From the NCBI GenBank assembly GCA_016713885.1, contig JADJOF010000006.1, positions 293,079-357,078 on the forward strand: 64,000 nucleotides of DNA, written 5' to 3'. This DNA comes from Bdellovibrionales bacterium. Lineage in GTDB: Bacteria > Bdellovibrionota > Bdellovibrionia > Bdellovibrionales > JAMPXM01. Of the stretch, positions 44,144 to 53,433 are shown piece after piece. Position numbers and translations under genes: made by a program. How positions within the stretch are numbered: the first letter of the stretch is position 1; each line of letters starts with the position of its first letter. The notes beneath the pieces were generated by a model, which was given only the letters and a program-made list of their open reading frames with translations, was not told the origin of the DNA and made no database searches.

Positions 44144-44986
44144 CTAGGAGTTGACGCCCAGAATGCCAAGACCGGTGAAGGAGTCGCCGGTCGGGCTGAT
44201 GCCAGTCCGTTGATCGTTCTCGTCGAGCATGACTTTATTTTCGTCGGTGAACATCAGGTACTGAAAGATACCTTGAATGCCAAAGAACATTTTATTTCGC
44301 ATCATGGGGATTTCGATTCCGGCGCCCACGTTAAAGCCGAAGGCGGAGTCTTTGGCGAAGTTGTCATTTCCAGAGACTGTGACGGTGCGGTAGACTTGCG
44401 AAAAGCCGCCAATTACAAATGGATTTAAGTTTGCAAGTCCGCGAGTTACGTTCTGGGTATTAAAGTAATACTTTAAGTTAAAAGTTAGGTCGTTGACGTT
44501 GACGTTGCCGCGGATGGCGGTGAAGCCAGTGCCGGTGACATTGAGCGTGTGGTCGCTGGTGAGAAAGCCGAACTGAAGGGCGAATCTTAGGTCGAAAAAG
44601 TAGCAAAGAAAAAGACCGAAGGTGATGTTGGACGAATAGATCTGACCCAGCGTTTGTGTCCAGCCACGCATGCCGCCGATGAATCCCATGGTCAGCATTC
44701 GGCCGTTGCGAAAGAAGTTGAGGTCCTCCTCCTCGTCGACGGATTCCTCGAACTCGGAGTAGTCGGCAAATGGATCATAGGCGTCGTCGGATTGCGCTAC
44801 AAGAAGACCGGATGGAAGGTGAAGGCGATCGACGCTCGCGACATCGTCGGCGTGAGCGAGCCGTGGCCAGGCAGCTGTGCTGACAATAAGGATCAGCGCC
44901 AGCTGAGTAAAGACCCGAGTCGCCGAGAGTGCGGAGGTCAGACTTTGTTTCAACCAATGCTCCTTCATGTCGTTACGTCTCAGCAT
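44144..44986 (-). CDS. Outer-membrane beta-barrel domain protein
   Basis: Signal sequence (SATRVFTQLALILIVSTAAWPRLAHA), then an acidic linker (DPFADYSEFEESVDEEEDLNFF). A barrel follows, with strands such as RMLTMGFIGGMRGW, NITFGLFLCYFFDLRFALQFG, LTFNLKYYFNT, NPFVIGGFSQVYRTVTVSG and AFGFNVGAGIEIPMMRNKMFFGIQGIFQYL. It resembles the 'outer membrane beta-barrel domain' proteins found in Bdellovibrio and Myxococcota. The start is probably ATG 44986 or ATG 44968. It lies 66 bp upstream of the DUF3857 gene on the same strand, so the two may be co-expressed. Confidence 0.7.
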   Translation of the reverse strand: MLRRNDMKEHWLKQSLTSALSATRVFTQLALILIVSTAAWPRLAHADDVASVDRLHLPSGLLVAQSDDAYDPFADYSEFEESVDEEEDLNFFRNGRMLTMGFIGGMRGWTQTLGQIYSSNITFGLFLCYFFDLRFALQFGFLTSDHTLNVTGTGFTAIRGNVNVNDLTFNLKYYFNTQNVTRGLANLNPFVIGGFSQVYRTVTVSGNDNFAKDSAFGFNVGAGIEIPMMRNKMFFGIQGIFQYLMFTDENKVMLDENDQRTGISPTGDSFTGLGILGVNS

Positions 44987-45277
44987 CCTTGAGTCCGCCA
45001 AGAACTCGCAACCCCTGCGGTAAGGGTAACGCATTGCGTGCCGAGGCTCTTTTATAGGCTATCGTTTGAAGTGGTGATGTTTCAAGAGGGAAGCGCGCGA
45101 TATTGGAGTTCTGTTTGTCCATAAATGTCTGAGGCCTGGTCATTGTTCTGGCATTTGGGCAATTGTTGAAGAGTTAGTCAGAGCGGAGGATTGGTCGCAC
45201 GCTGTTTTGCGGCTTAGCTTGCTTCTCGCCAGGGGCGCTGGTCTGATGGGGGCGCAAAGCCGAGTGGAGGGGTTGAA

Positions 45278-46294
45278 GTGTCGAAGTTCTCCTATCGTGA
45301 TTCTGGGGTTGATGTCGAAGCCGGTGACCAGCTTGTCGATTGGCTGGTGGATTCGGGGGCGCGAGAAGCGTCCCCGCGCAAAGACTCGGTGATATCTGGA
45401 ATTGGCGGATTTGCGGCGATTTTCAGGACTTCGTTTGGCCATATGAAAAAGCCATGCTTGGTGTCGAGCACCGATGGAATTGGCACCAAGATTCTTCTCG
45501 CTGCGGAATTTAAAAGACATCGCGATGTGGCTCAAGATTTGGTCGCGATGTGTGTGAATGATCTGGTGTGTTCTGGGGCCGAGCCGTTATTTTTTCTCGA
45601 CTACTATGCCACAGGAAAACTTGACCCGAGTGAGGCCAAGAACTTTCTGCAGGGGGTTCGCGAAGCCTGCAATTCGGTGAACTGCGCATTGATTGGCGGC
45701 GAGACGGCCGAGATGCCAGGCGTCTATAAGCCAGGGGACTTTGATGCCGCTGGTTTTTCGGTCGGTGTCGTGGATGAAGATGATATTTTGGGACCTGATC
45801 GCGTTCGCGAAGGCGATGTTGTGATCGGCATTTCGAGTTCGGGATTTCACTCTAACGGCTATTCGCTTTTGCGAAAAGTTTTTGCCGACGAGATCGCCAG
45901 TCAGAACGAAGAGTGGCTTCGCACCTTGCTGACACCGACGGCGCTCTACGTGAACCTTGTTCTTGAATTGCACCGCGCGCGCCTTCTGCATGCGGTGGCG
46001 CATATCACAGGTGGTGGTATGGAGAATATTCCGCGGGTTCTGCCTCGCGGGATGGAGCTTCGACTGATTGATTGGGCTTGGCCAGACGCGTTTGTTGAAG
46101 TTCAAGATCGTGCGCGACTGTCGCGAGAAGAAATGCTGAAGACTTTGAACTGCGGAGTCGGCATGGCGCTGGTTGTTGAAAGTCGATCAGTCAATGACGT
46201 TGAGGCGGCGATTTCAAAAGCAGGCTTTCGGGCGATTCCGCTTGGACGTGTGCAGAGTTCGGGAGGCCTTGCCGAGTCGAGGGTGATTTATTGA
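45278..46294 (+). CDS. purM: Phosphoribosylformylglycinamidine cyclo-ligase
   Basis: Fifth step of de novo purine synthesis (FGAM to AIR). PurM features: YRDSGVDVEAGDQLV at the start, KPCLVSSTDGIGTKILLA (ATP site), VNDLVCSGAEPLFFLDYYATG, ALIGGETAEMPGVY, HITGGGMENIPRVLP and CGVGMALVVE. The GTG start has GGAGGGG six bases upstream. It is 338 residues and intact. It is the first gene of the pur operon. The 243 bp upstream, shared with the divergent barrel gene, hold the promoters, but no riboswitch-like structure is apparent. Confidence 0.97.
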   Translation: MSKFSYRDSGVDVEAGDQLVDWLVDSGAREASPRKDSVISGIGGFAAIFRTSFGHMKKPCLVSSTDGIGTKILLAAEFKRHRDVAQDLVAMCVNDLVCSGAEPLFFLDYYATGKLDPSEAKNFLQGVREACNSVNCALIGGETAEMPGVYKPGDFDAAGFSVGVVDEDDILGPDRVREGDVVIGISSSGFHSNGYSLLRKVFADEIASQNEEWLRTLLTPTALYVNLVLELHRARLLHAVAHITGGGMENIPRVLPRGMELRLIDWAWPDAFVEVQDRARLSREEMLKTLNCGVGMALVVESRSVNDVEAAISKAGFRAIPLGRVQSSGGLAESRVIY

Positions 46295-46866
46295 TGTCAA
46301 ATGAGCGTTGGGCGATTTTGATTTCGGGTCGCGGTTCGAACATGGTTCGAATGATCGATTCGATGTCGGTTGACGTCGGACTGGTTCTGACGTCGGACCG
46401 GAATGCGTCAGGATGTGCTCGAGCGGTGAGGCGAGGTATTCGAGTCGAGCCCTTTCCGAAGAAGCTTGCCGAGTCGGGCCGAGCGGCTCTTGACTGGGGC
46501 GGCGTTGATTCACTTTTAAAGCCGGCGAAGATTTCGCGGATTTTTCTTTTGGGTTTTATGCGGATTGTGCCGGCCACGTTTCTCGAGAAGTGGGCGGGGC
46601 GTGTGTTGAATCTTCATCCGTCGCTTCTGCCGCTCTATCCGGGCTTGAACAGTATTGAAAAAGCCTTTGTCGCAGGCGACCGTATCGGTGCGACGGTGCA
46701 CGAGGTTGTTCCGACTGTGGATGCGGGGCCGATTGTGCTGAGTAGGCCCGCTGTCGAGTTTCACGATGATGTCCCGGCGCTCGCCGATGTGGAACGGCTG
46801 GTTCATATTGAAGAGCAGCGAATGGTCGAACGGGTCTTGAGGAAACGTGTGAGGGGGCCGTGGTGA
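46294..46866 (+). CDS. purN: Phosphoribosylglycinamide formyltransferase
   Basis: Transfers formyl from 10-formyl-THF to GAR. It has WAILISGRGSNMVRMID at the N-terminus, then the catalytic stretch GRVLNLHPSLLPLYPGLN with the active His, GATVHEVVPTVDAGPIV (active Asp) and the C-terminal VHIEEQRMVERVL. At 190 residues it is slightly short but complete. The start overlaps the purM stop (TGATG), and the end overlaps the next gene by 7 bp. The Asn of the catalytic triad is present in NLHPS. Confidence 0.95.
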   Translation: MSNERWAILISGRGSNMVRMIDSMSVDVGLVLTSDRNASGCARAVRRGIRVEPFPKKLAESGRAALDWGGVDSLLKPAKISRIFLLGFMRIVPATFLEKWAGRVLNLHPSLLPLYPGLNSIEKAFVAGDRIGATVHEVVPTVDAGPIVLSRPAVEFHDDVPALADVERLVHIEEQRMVERVLRKRVRGPW

Positions 46867-48257
46867 CGGAGCAGCAGGCGTCGTATCAGATCTCTGATCT
46901 GGTCATTGTGTCGGTGGATACGCGAGGCTTTGAACTTGCCGCTCGTTTAGCGAAGCGCGGTTGGAAGGTCGTTGTTCTTGAACTTTCAGGTGGAGACCTT
47001 AGCTCGGATATGACGTGGGCGGATCGCTTAGGGCCGTTCTTGAGTTGGGAAAATGAGACTGTTGAAGCCGTTGATCCATCGGGTGAGCGCATACGTTCTG
47101 AGTTCGGTGCGATTTGGCTTCCGACAGGAATGGTTTTTTTAGGTGGCCGTAGGGCCGAGACCGGTGAGCGACATTTGCGCTTGGGTTTGGGAGCGCGGGT
47201 TTTCAATGAAGCGCAGGCGTTGAGCGGCGGGGGCGGTCTTGACCAGCACTGGCCGCTCGCGCTTCGTCGGAGCGTGATTTCGAATCGCCTTTTGCGACGT
47301 GAGAAATATTTGGACTCTCGCGCGTGGGCCGATCTTCCTTTTGAAAAGCCAGTGAAGGCGATGACGCGGGCCGATTCTATTGCTGCGATGAGAAGAGAAT
47401 TTGCCGTTCGCGCTGGAGTGAGAATTGTCGACGTCCAGCGTATTTTAGCTGTGCCGTCGCGCGATCAACACATTGATCGAATCGATGTCGAGACGTTGGC
47501 GGGAACCTCGACGGGACCGTTGACAGAGCGAACTCGTTCGGTGGTTTGGATGCTTTCTCGAGATGAATCGGCGGACGACTCGTTTGTTGCCGCGGCTGCT
47601 CATGCCCGCGGTGTGTATGAGCTTGATGATGTTGCCCCCGAATTGCCAATAGAGAGTTCGCTTGCGTGGTGGAGGATGCGATTTGCGGTTAAGGGGATGG
47701 GCTCTGGGTACAGCGCCTATTTGCAACGCCTTCCGGAGATGCCTCCATTTATGGTTTTGGTGGGTTCGGTGGAGCGGCCTTGGAGTCACGACAACCTGAT
47801 TGTTCTTGAGCGAGCCGAGCGCACGGGTACGCTGACGGAAGAGTCGCAGGTCTTTGACGCGTGGATACGGATTCCGTATTGGGCGCGAACGGACCATGTG
47901 TATCGCGACGAGCAGCGACTTCTGGTGCAAGAGCGCTTGAAGGCTCGCTATGTCGGCTGTGATTTTAATTGGGTGACGCCGTCGCCGATTGCCCTCACAG
48001 CTCCAGCGATTCGAATGCCGTTTGTCGTATACTCCGATACTTCGCGCTTTGGGGTCCGCTCGGACCAACAGAAAAAGGCGATGCGGGCTCCGATCCGCAA
48101 TCTTGTTTTTGCTGGTCCTGAGACGCATCGAGCGACTGGGGTTTGGGGTCTCAGGATGTCTGAGGATCTATGGATTGAGCGGCTTGAGAAGATGCGTCGG
48201 GAATGGGATCCGGCGGCAAAACAGCAGGCGCCCCGCCGCGAGGAGGCACAGCCGTGA
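46860..48257 (+). CDS. Unknown protein embedded in the purine operon (degenerate Rossmann-like N-terminus)
   Basis: A 465-residue protein overlapping purN at its start and purB at its end, so it is surely expressed with the purine genes. The N-terminus YQISDLVIVSVDTRGFELAARLAKRGWKVVVLE has the strand-helix-strand rhythm of an FAD/NAD-binding fold, but GxGxxG is replaced by SVDTRG. The middle includes SVVWMLSRDES and SLAWWRMRFAVKG, and the end RNLVFAGPETHRATGVWGLR resembles the closing FAD contact of amine-oxidase-type flavoproteins. It may be a flavoprotein relative that has lost cofactor binding. There is no signal peptide or membrane helix. I know no purine enzyme of this type. Confidence 0.6.
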   Translation: MVTEQQASYQISDLVIVSVDTRGFELAARLAKRGWKVVVLELSGGDLSSDMTWADRLGPFLSWENETVEAVDPSGERIRSEFGAIWLPTGMVFLGGRRAETGERHLRLGLGARVFNEAQALSGGGGLDQHWPLALRRSVISNRLLRREKYLDSRAWADLPFEKPVKAMTRADSIAAMRREFAVRAGVRIVDVQRILAVPSRDQHIDRIDVETLAGTSTGPLTERTRSVVWMLSRDESADDSFVAAAAHARGVYELDDVAPELPIESSLAWWRMRFAVKGMGSGYSAYLQRLPEMPPFMVLVGSVERPWSHDNLIVLERAERTGTLTEESQVFDAWIRIPYWARTDHVYRDEQRLLVQERLKARYVGCDFNWVTPSPIALTAPAIRMPFVVYSDTSRFGVRSDQQKKAMRAPIRNLVFAGPETHRATGVWGLRMSEDLWIERLEKMRREWDPAAKQQAPRREEAQP

Positions 48258-49558
48258 TTGAACGTTACACGAAGCCAGAGATGGGAGCCGTCTTTCAACC
48301 GGAGCGTCGTTTTTTTTGGATGCTTGAAGTTGAAAAGGCTGTAGCAGAGGTGCAGGCAGAGTTGGGCTTGATTCCGTTTGAAGCGGCGCGAGCAATTGCT
48401 GAACGTGGGCGCTTTGATGTGGCGCGAATCGATGAGATCGAAAAAACGACAAAGCATGATGTCATCGCGTTTGTGAGCTGTGTTGCTGAAAACGTTGGCC
48501 CCGAAGGGCGCTGGGTGCACTACGGGCTCACGTCGAGCGATGTTCTGGATACAGCGCTGAATTTGCAAATTGCCGAGGCCGGACAAGTATTGCTCTCGGC
48601 AGTCGAACGCTTGATCGCGATTTTAAAAACTTGCGCCGTTCGCGAAGCCGACACGCTCTGCGCTGGGCGCACGCACGGAATGCATGCGGAACCGACAACG
48701 TTTGGAATGAAGCTTGCCGGCTTTTGGGCCGAGTTTTCCAGGCATCGTGAGCGTTTGGCCGCGGCACTCGCGGACATTCGCGTGGGAAAACTCTCTGGCG
48801 CCGTGGGAACATATTCGACACAAACACACCTTGTTGAAGCTGGTGTTTGTAAGCGCCTGGGACTTCGGCCTGAGACGATTGCGACACAGGTTGTTCCGCG
48901 TGATCGCCATGCCGCTGTGTTTTCGACGCTGGCGCTTTTGGGTGGCGGCATTGAGCGCTTGGCTGTTGAGTTTCGTCATTTGCAGCGAACTGAGATTGGC
49001 GAAGTGACCGAGGCCTTTGGCCGCGGGCAAAAGGGCTCAAGTGCGATGCCGCATAAAAAGAATCCGATCTCGGCCGAAAATCTAACGGGGGCCGCAAGGC
49101 TGCTTCGCTCTTATGCTTCGTCGGCCTTTGAAAATATGGCGCTCTGGCATGAACGAGATATCTCACATTCATCTGTTGAGCGTGTGATTGTTCCTGATGC
49201 GTTTATTTTGGCTCACTATGCGTGTGCGCGAATGGCGGATCTGGTTGAAGGGCTTGAAGTGAATCGTGAGGCGATGCTTAAGACAATGGCTGAGTCACAT
49301 GGGTTCTTGTTTAGTTCACATCTTTTATTGGCGTTGGTTGAAAAGGGCCTGTCTCGCGAAGAGGCCTATCAGCTTGTGCAAAAGCTCAGTCACGGGTTGA
49401 AGGCTGGTCAGCATCTCAAGGAGGCTGCGCTGCTGAATTCTGATGTGACATCACGGCTTTCGGCCCTCGAGATTGAAAGCATTTTTTCAGGTGAGCGACA
49501 CAAGAAGGCCATTCGCGAGCACTTGGCTCGAGTGGGTTTGGTTGGAGGGAATGCATGA
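48254..49558 (+). CDS. purB: Adenylosuccinate lyase
   Basis: Catalyses two purine steps: SAICAR to AICAR and adenylosuccinate to AMP. GTG 48254 is chosen because AGGAGG lies eight bases upstream. Family signatures: FVSCVAENVGPEGRWVHYGLTSSDVLDT, CAGRTHGMHAEPTTFGMKLA (catalytic His) and the fumarase superfamily motif KGSSAMPHKKNPISAENLTG with the catalytic Ser loop. The C-terminus has HERDISHSSVERVIVPDAF. Its 434 residues are intact. It is tightly packed between the unknown gene and purC, overlapping both. Confidence 0.97.
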   Translation: MIERYTKPEMGAVFQPERRFFWMLEVEKAVAEVQAELGLIPFEAARAIAERGRFDVARIDEIEKTTKHDVIAFVSCVAENVGPEGRWVHYGLTSSDVLDTALNLQIAEAGQVLLSAVERLIAILKTCAVREADTLCAGRTHGMHAEPTTFGMKLAGFWAEFSRHRERLAAALADIRVGKLSGAVGTYSTQTHLVEAGVCKRLGLRPETIATQVVPRDRHAAVFSTLALLGGGIERLAVEFRHLQRTEIGEVTEAFGRGQKGSSAMPHKKNPISAENLTGAARLLRSYASSAFENMALWHERDISHSSVERVIVPDAFILAHYACARMADLVEGLEVNREAMLKTMAESHGFLFSSHLLLALVEKGLSREEAYQLVQKLSHGLKAGQHLKEAALLNSDVTSRLSALEIESIFSGERHKKAIREHLARVGLVGGNA

Positions 49559-50289
49559 GTGCGTATGAGCCAGGCGAGTTGATCTACGAAGGCAAAGCCA
49601 AGAAACTGTTTTCTATTCCCGGGCAGCCGGAGCTGTTGTTTCAGGAATACAAAGATAGCCTCACGGCCTTCAATGCACAAAAGAAGGGTTCGTTTGAAGA
49701 GAAGGGGGCTCTCAATCGAGAGATCTGCGCCCTTCTTTTTGATGAGCTGGAAAGAAACAGTGTGCTCACACATCGTATCCAGGAGATTCCTCCAAACGCG
49801 ATCGTGACTCGCAAACTCAAGATGGTGAAGCTTGAGCTTGTGGTGCGAAATGTTCTTGCGGGGTCGACTGCGAAAAAATTTGGCTTCGAGGAGGCGACCC
49901 CTCTCGATTCACCGCTTGTGGAGTTTTACCATAAGGATGATGGGCTTGCCGATCCCTTTGTGAGCGACGAACAGGCAATTATGCTTAAGACCGCTCGCGA
50001 TCGTACCGAGCTTGACGCTCTTCGCGCCTTTGGTTTGAGGATTAACGCCGTGCTGGTGCCGTATCTGCTAAAGGCTGGTATCCGTCTTATCGATTTCAAA
50101 GTTGAGGTCGGTTACGACAAAGATGGCGTCTTGCGCCTCGCAGATGAGATTTCTCCCGACACGTGTCGCCTTTGGGACGCGAAGACCGGAGAAAAAATGG
50201 ATAAAGATCGTTTTCGTCGGGATCTTGGTGGCATCGCGGAGGCTTACCGCGGAGTGCGAGATCGTTTGCGTCAAGCAGGGGGTAAGTGA
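49555..50289 (+). CDS. purC: SAICAR synthetase
   Basis: Ligates aspartate to CAIR. It opens LIYEGKAKKLFSIPGQPELLFQEYKDSLTAFN, followed by KGALNREICALLF, the substrate loop LELVVRNVLAGSTAK, and LADEISPDTCRLWD near the C-terminus; all are diagnostic. At 244 residues it is of normal length for the monofunctional bacterial enzyme. The start overlaps the purB stop, and the stop overlaps the purS ATG (TGATG). A compact catalytic block, purC-purS-purQ-purL, follows. Confidence 0.97.
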   Translation: MSAYEPGELIYEGKAKKLFSIPGQPELLFQEYKDSLTAFNAQKKGSFEEKGALNREICALLFDELERNSVLTHRIQEIPPNAIVTRKLKMVKLELVVRNVLAGSTAKKFGFEEATPLDSPLVEFYHKDDGLADPFVSDEQAIMLKTARDRTELDALRAFGLRINAVLVPYLLKAGIRLIDFKVEVGYDKDGVLRLADEISPDTCRLWDAKTGEKMDKDRFRRDLGGIAEAYRGVRDRLRQAGGK

Positions 50290-50540
50290 TGGCTGAGTTT
50301 ACTTTTGGTGTAACAGTGATGCCGCGAAAAGAAGTTCTCGATACGCAGGGTCGTGCAGTCGAGGAGGCGTTGAAGCGCGAAGGCGAGCCGGTGCTGTCGT
50401 GCCGTGTGGGGCGCTTTGTTGAGCTCAAGGTTTCAGCAAGCGATCGAAAGCAAGCTGAGGTCACTGCGAAAAAAGTGGCGGAATCGCTTCTCTGCAATTC
50501 GTTGATCGAAACGTTTACTCTTGGTGAAGCGAATGGCTAA
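50289..50540 (+). CDS. purS: FGAM synthase subunit PurS
   Basis: Small 83-residue subunit bridging PurL and PurQ in the three-part formylglycinamidine ribonucleotide synthetase. FTFGVTVMPRKEVLDTQGRAV, GRFVELKVSA and SLLCNSLIETFTL match the PurS fold (two strands-helix repeats). Its presence shows the small-PurL, Gram-positive and archaeal type of enzyme rather than the large fused PurL of gammaproteobacteria. It overlaps both purC and purQ. Confidence 0.93.
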   Translation: MAEFTFGVTVMPRKEVLDTQGRAVEEALKREGEPVLSCRVGRFVELKVSASDRKQAEVTAKKVAESLLCNSLIETFTLGEANG

Positions 50541-51210
50541 GTCGATCGGTAAATCCGTTGTCGGCGTTATTCGATTTCCTGGAACGAATTGCGATCGCGA
50601 TGTTTTTGAGGCGGTTTCGAAGCTCGGCGGTGAGCCGCGCTGGCTCTGGCACGGTGATCTGTTTGATCACAAAGAGTATTCGGCGTTGATTCTTCCTGGA
50701 GGATTTAGTTACGGCGACTATTTGCGAAGCGGCGCTTTGGCGGCGCGGGCGACGGCGATGAAGTCGGTTCGCGAGGCAGCGGTGTATGGAACGCCGATAC
50801 TTGGAATCTGCAATGGTTTTCAAATTCTCTGTGAAGCGAGACTCTTGCCGGGAGCACTTTCACGCAATCAGGGGCTTCGTTTTATCGATGAGTGGGTGGA
50901 GCTGAAAGTCGTCGGCGGCCTTTCACGCTTTGGACAAAATGCAAAGGTGCAAACAGCTTCGGGCCTTCGGATTCCGATTGCCCATGCGGATGGACGCTAC
51001 ACGGTTTCAGTTGACGAGGCCAATAGGCTTGAAGATCGCGGCCAGGTTTGGCTTCGCTACAAAGTGAATCCCAATGGATCGGTCGCTGATATTGCTGGAG
51101 TGACGAACGAGGCGGGAAATGTTTCAGGATTGATGCCGCATCCGGAGCGGGCGCTTGAAACTTGGATGGGTTCTTCTGACGGACGGGCGCTGCTCGATCT
51201 CTGGAGCTAA
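50533..51210 (+). CDS. purQ: FGAM synthase glutaminase subunit PurQ
   Basis: Class I glutamine amidotransferase supplying ammonia to PurL. VGVIRFPGTNCDRDVFEAV is the typical opening, LILPGGFSYGDYLRSGALAA contains the oxyanion strand, GTPILGICNGFQILCEA holds the nucleophilic Cys, and GLMPHPERALE holds the catalytic His and Glu. It has 225 residues. ATG 50533 lies inside the last codons of purS; the stop is 3 bp before purL. Confidence 0.97.
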   Translation: MAKSIGKSVVGVIRFPGTNCDRDVFEAVSKLGGEPRWLWHGDLFDHKEYSALILPGGFSYGDYLRSGALAARATAMKSVREAAVYGTPILGICNGFQILCEARLLPGALSRNQGLRFIDEWVELKVVGGLSRFGQNAKVQTASGLRIPIAHADGRYTVSVDEANRLEDRGQVWLRYKVNPNGSVADIAGVTNEAGNVSGLMPHPERALETWMGSSDGRALLDLWS

Positions 51211-51213
51211 CAG

Positions 51214-53433
51214 ATGGGTCAAGACACACGAGATAATGCCGAACTGGATAGAAAGCTGAGACACTACCGCCTTAGTCGCGATGAGCATCGTCGCATTGTC
51301 GGACTGATCGGTCGTGAACCACAGGGCGTGGAGTGGGCGCTGTTCTCAGCTCTTTGGAGTGAGCATTGCTCTTATAAAAGTTCGCGTGTGCATTTAAAAG
51401 GACTTTTTAATCAAAGTCCGCGGGTGCTTCAGAGTTTTGGTGAAAACGCCGGTGTTGTCGATCTTGGTGAGGGTGAGCGTGTCGCATTTAAAATGGAAAG
51501 TCATAACCACCCGAGCTTCATTGAGCCCTATCAGGGGGCCGCAACGGGTGTCGGTGGAATTCTGCGCGATATCTTTACGATGGGTGCTCGCCCAATTGCG
51601 CTCGCAGATTATCTTTGTTTTGGACGCCCTGAAGCCAAGCGAATGGAAAAACTTGTCGACGGCGTGGTTCGAGGCATTGGCGGATACGGCAACTGCGTTG
51701 GTGTACCGACAATCACCGGGCAAACTGAGTTTGACGAAAGTTACGATAAGAATATTCTTGTGAATGCGATGGCCGTTGGCCTCTTTCGCCCTGGTGAGAA
51801 AGTGTTTCTTTCGAAGGCCAGCGGTGTCGGCAATCTTGTCGTGTACGCTGGAGCCAAGACCGGACGCGATGGCGTCCACGGGGCCAGTATGGCTTCTGAA
51901 AGTTTCGATAAGGAATCTGAGAAGAAACGGCCGACGGTGCAAATCGGCGACCCGTTCTTTGAAAAGCTTTTGATTGAATCCAGTCTTGAGGTGATGGAGC
52001 AGGACCTTGTCGTCGCAATTCAAGATATGGGTGCAGCGGGATTGACAAGTTCGTCATTTGAAATGGCGGCCAAGGGCGGCGTTGGTTTTACGCTGCACTT
52101 GGACCGCGTTCCGCTTCGCGATGCGACGCTTGAGCCTGAGGATATTTTGCTCAGTGAAAGTCAGGAGCGGATGTTGATGGTGGTTGAACCGTCAAAGCTT
52201 GAGCGACTTCAGGCGCTCTATCACCGCTGGGGTCTTGATGCTGTGGCGATTGGTGAAGTGACCAAAGATCGCGTCATGCGACTTTATTGGAAGGGCGATC
52301 TTCTGACTTCAATTGATCCCGATCTTCTTGTCGAACACCCGCCGCGCTATGAGCGGGCCTATGAGTCGTGGAAGCCAAAGCATCGGATCACTGACGGGCC
52401 GGTGTTGATGGCTAGCGGCTTGAAGGTTGGCGAAGAGCTATTGAAGCTTCTCGGCTCTGCCGAGGGAGCATCGCGCGAGTTTATCTATCGGCAATACGAT
52501 GGCCACGTTGGCGCAAGTACGGCCGCCGACTGTCGGGAATCAGTCGGCGTCGTTCGATTGAAGGACTCTGGCCGAGGTCTTGGCGTTGTCTTAGGATGTC
52601 GCCCGTACTTGATGCGCTTTGATGCGCTTGAGGGAGGACGTGATACGGTTGCGTATCCGTCGCTTGAACTTGCGGCGAAGGGCTTTGAGCCATTGGCGAT
52701 GACGGATTGTTTGAATTTTGGAAACCCTGAGCGTCTTGAGGTTATGACTTCGTTTGTTGCCGCCCTTGGGGGGATGAACGAGCTTGCTCGTGAGCTTGTG
52801 GCGCCGATTATCAGCGGCAATGTGAGTTTTTATAACGAGACCGAGGGGCGCAACATAACGCCGACACCGTCAACAGGGCTTGTTGGACTGAGGCGCTCAG
52901 TGGAAGAACTTCCGACGTCAAACTTCACGCAGGCGGGGCATGAAGTCTTTGTTGTTTCAACATCGAAGATTTTTGAATTTGGCGGAGCCTTTGCTGAGAA
53001 AACAAAGCTTGAACCGCGGGCCATGGGCGCGATCGATCGCGATTCGGTGAAATCGCTTGTGACGTCATTGCTGGCAGTTGAAGCCGGTGGCTTTATCCAG
53101 GCCTCGCGCGTTGTTGGAAAGTTTGGACTTGGTTACGCGCTTTCGCGAATGGCATTGGGAGGCGTTGGCGCAGAAGTGAACGGCCATTCATTTGCGGAGC
53201 TCTTTTCTGAGCGACTCTACGAGGTTGTCATTGCGACATCACTTTCACGTGAGGACTTTGAAAAGCAGTGGGCGACGGCTTCCGGAGGAAGTGCACCGAT
53301 TCGATATCTTGGTCGGACCGGCGGTTCGATTTTGAAGATCGGGTCCGATGTTGAATTGACAGTTCAGGAACTGACGACTGTTTATCATCGGGGATGGGTA
53401 CAGAGCTTTCCGAACCTTGCGGTGAATGTATGA
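51214..53433 (+). CDS. purL: FGAM synthase large subunit PurL (small form)
   Basis: ATP-dependent synthetase subunit of 739 residues, the short form that needs PurS and PurQ. Motifs: WSEHCSYKSSRVHLKGL, KMESHNHPSFIEPYQGAATGVGGILRD, GVPTITGQTEFDESYDKN, VAIQDMGAAGLTSSSFEMA, ILLSESQERMLMVV and AMTDCLNFGNPERLEVM. All are continuous despite the many indels elsewhere. The stop overlaps the purF ATG (ATGA). Confidence 0.98.
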   Translation: MGQDTRDNAELDRKLRHYRLSRDEHRRIVGLIGREPQGVEWALFSALWSEHCSYKSSRVHLKGLFNQSPRVLQSFGENAGVVDLGEGERVAFKMESHNHPSFIEPYQGAATGVGGILRDIFTMGARPIALADYLCFGRPEAKRMEKLVDGVVRGIGGYGNCVGVPTITGQTEFDESYDKNILVNAMAVGLFRPGEKVFLSKASGVGNLVVYAGAKTGRDGVHGASMASESFDKESEKKRPTVQIGDPFFEKLLIESSLEVMEQDLVVAIQDMGAAGLTSSSFEMAAKGGVGFTLHLDRVPLRDATLEPEDILLSESQERMLMVVEPSKLERLQALYHRWGLDAVAIGEVTKDRVMRLYWKGDLLTSIDPDLLVEHPPRYERAYESWKPKHRITDGPVLMASGLKVGEELLKLLGSAEGASREFIYRQYDGHVGASTAADCRESVGVVRLKDSGRGLGVVLGCRPYLMRFDALEGGRDTVAYPSLELAAKGFEPLAMTDCLNFGNPERLEVMTSFVAALGGMNELARELVAPIISGNVSFYNETEGRNITPTPSTGLVGLRRSVEELPTSNFTQAGHEVFVVSTSKIFEFGGAFAEKTKLEPRAMGAIDRDSVKSLVTSLLAVEAGGFIQASRVVGKFGLGYALSRMALGGVGAEVNGHSFAELFSERLYEVVIATSLSREDFEKQWATASGGSAPIRYLGRTGGSILKIGSDVELTVQELTTVYHRGWVQSFPNLAVNV

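Noticed and set aside
45035..45277. Purine riboswitch or PurR-type operator before purM
   Set aside because: No purine aptamer core or convincing inverted repeat was found in this leader.
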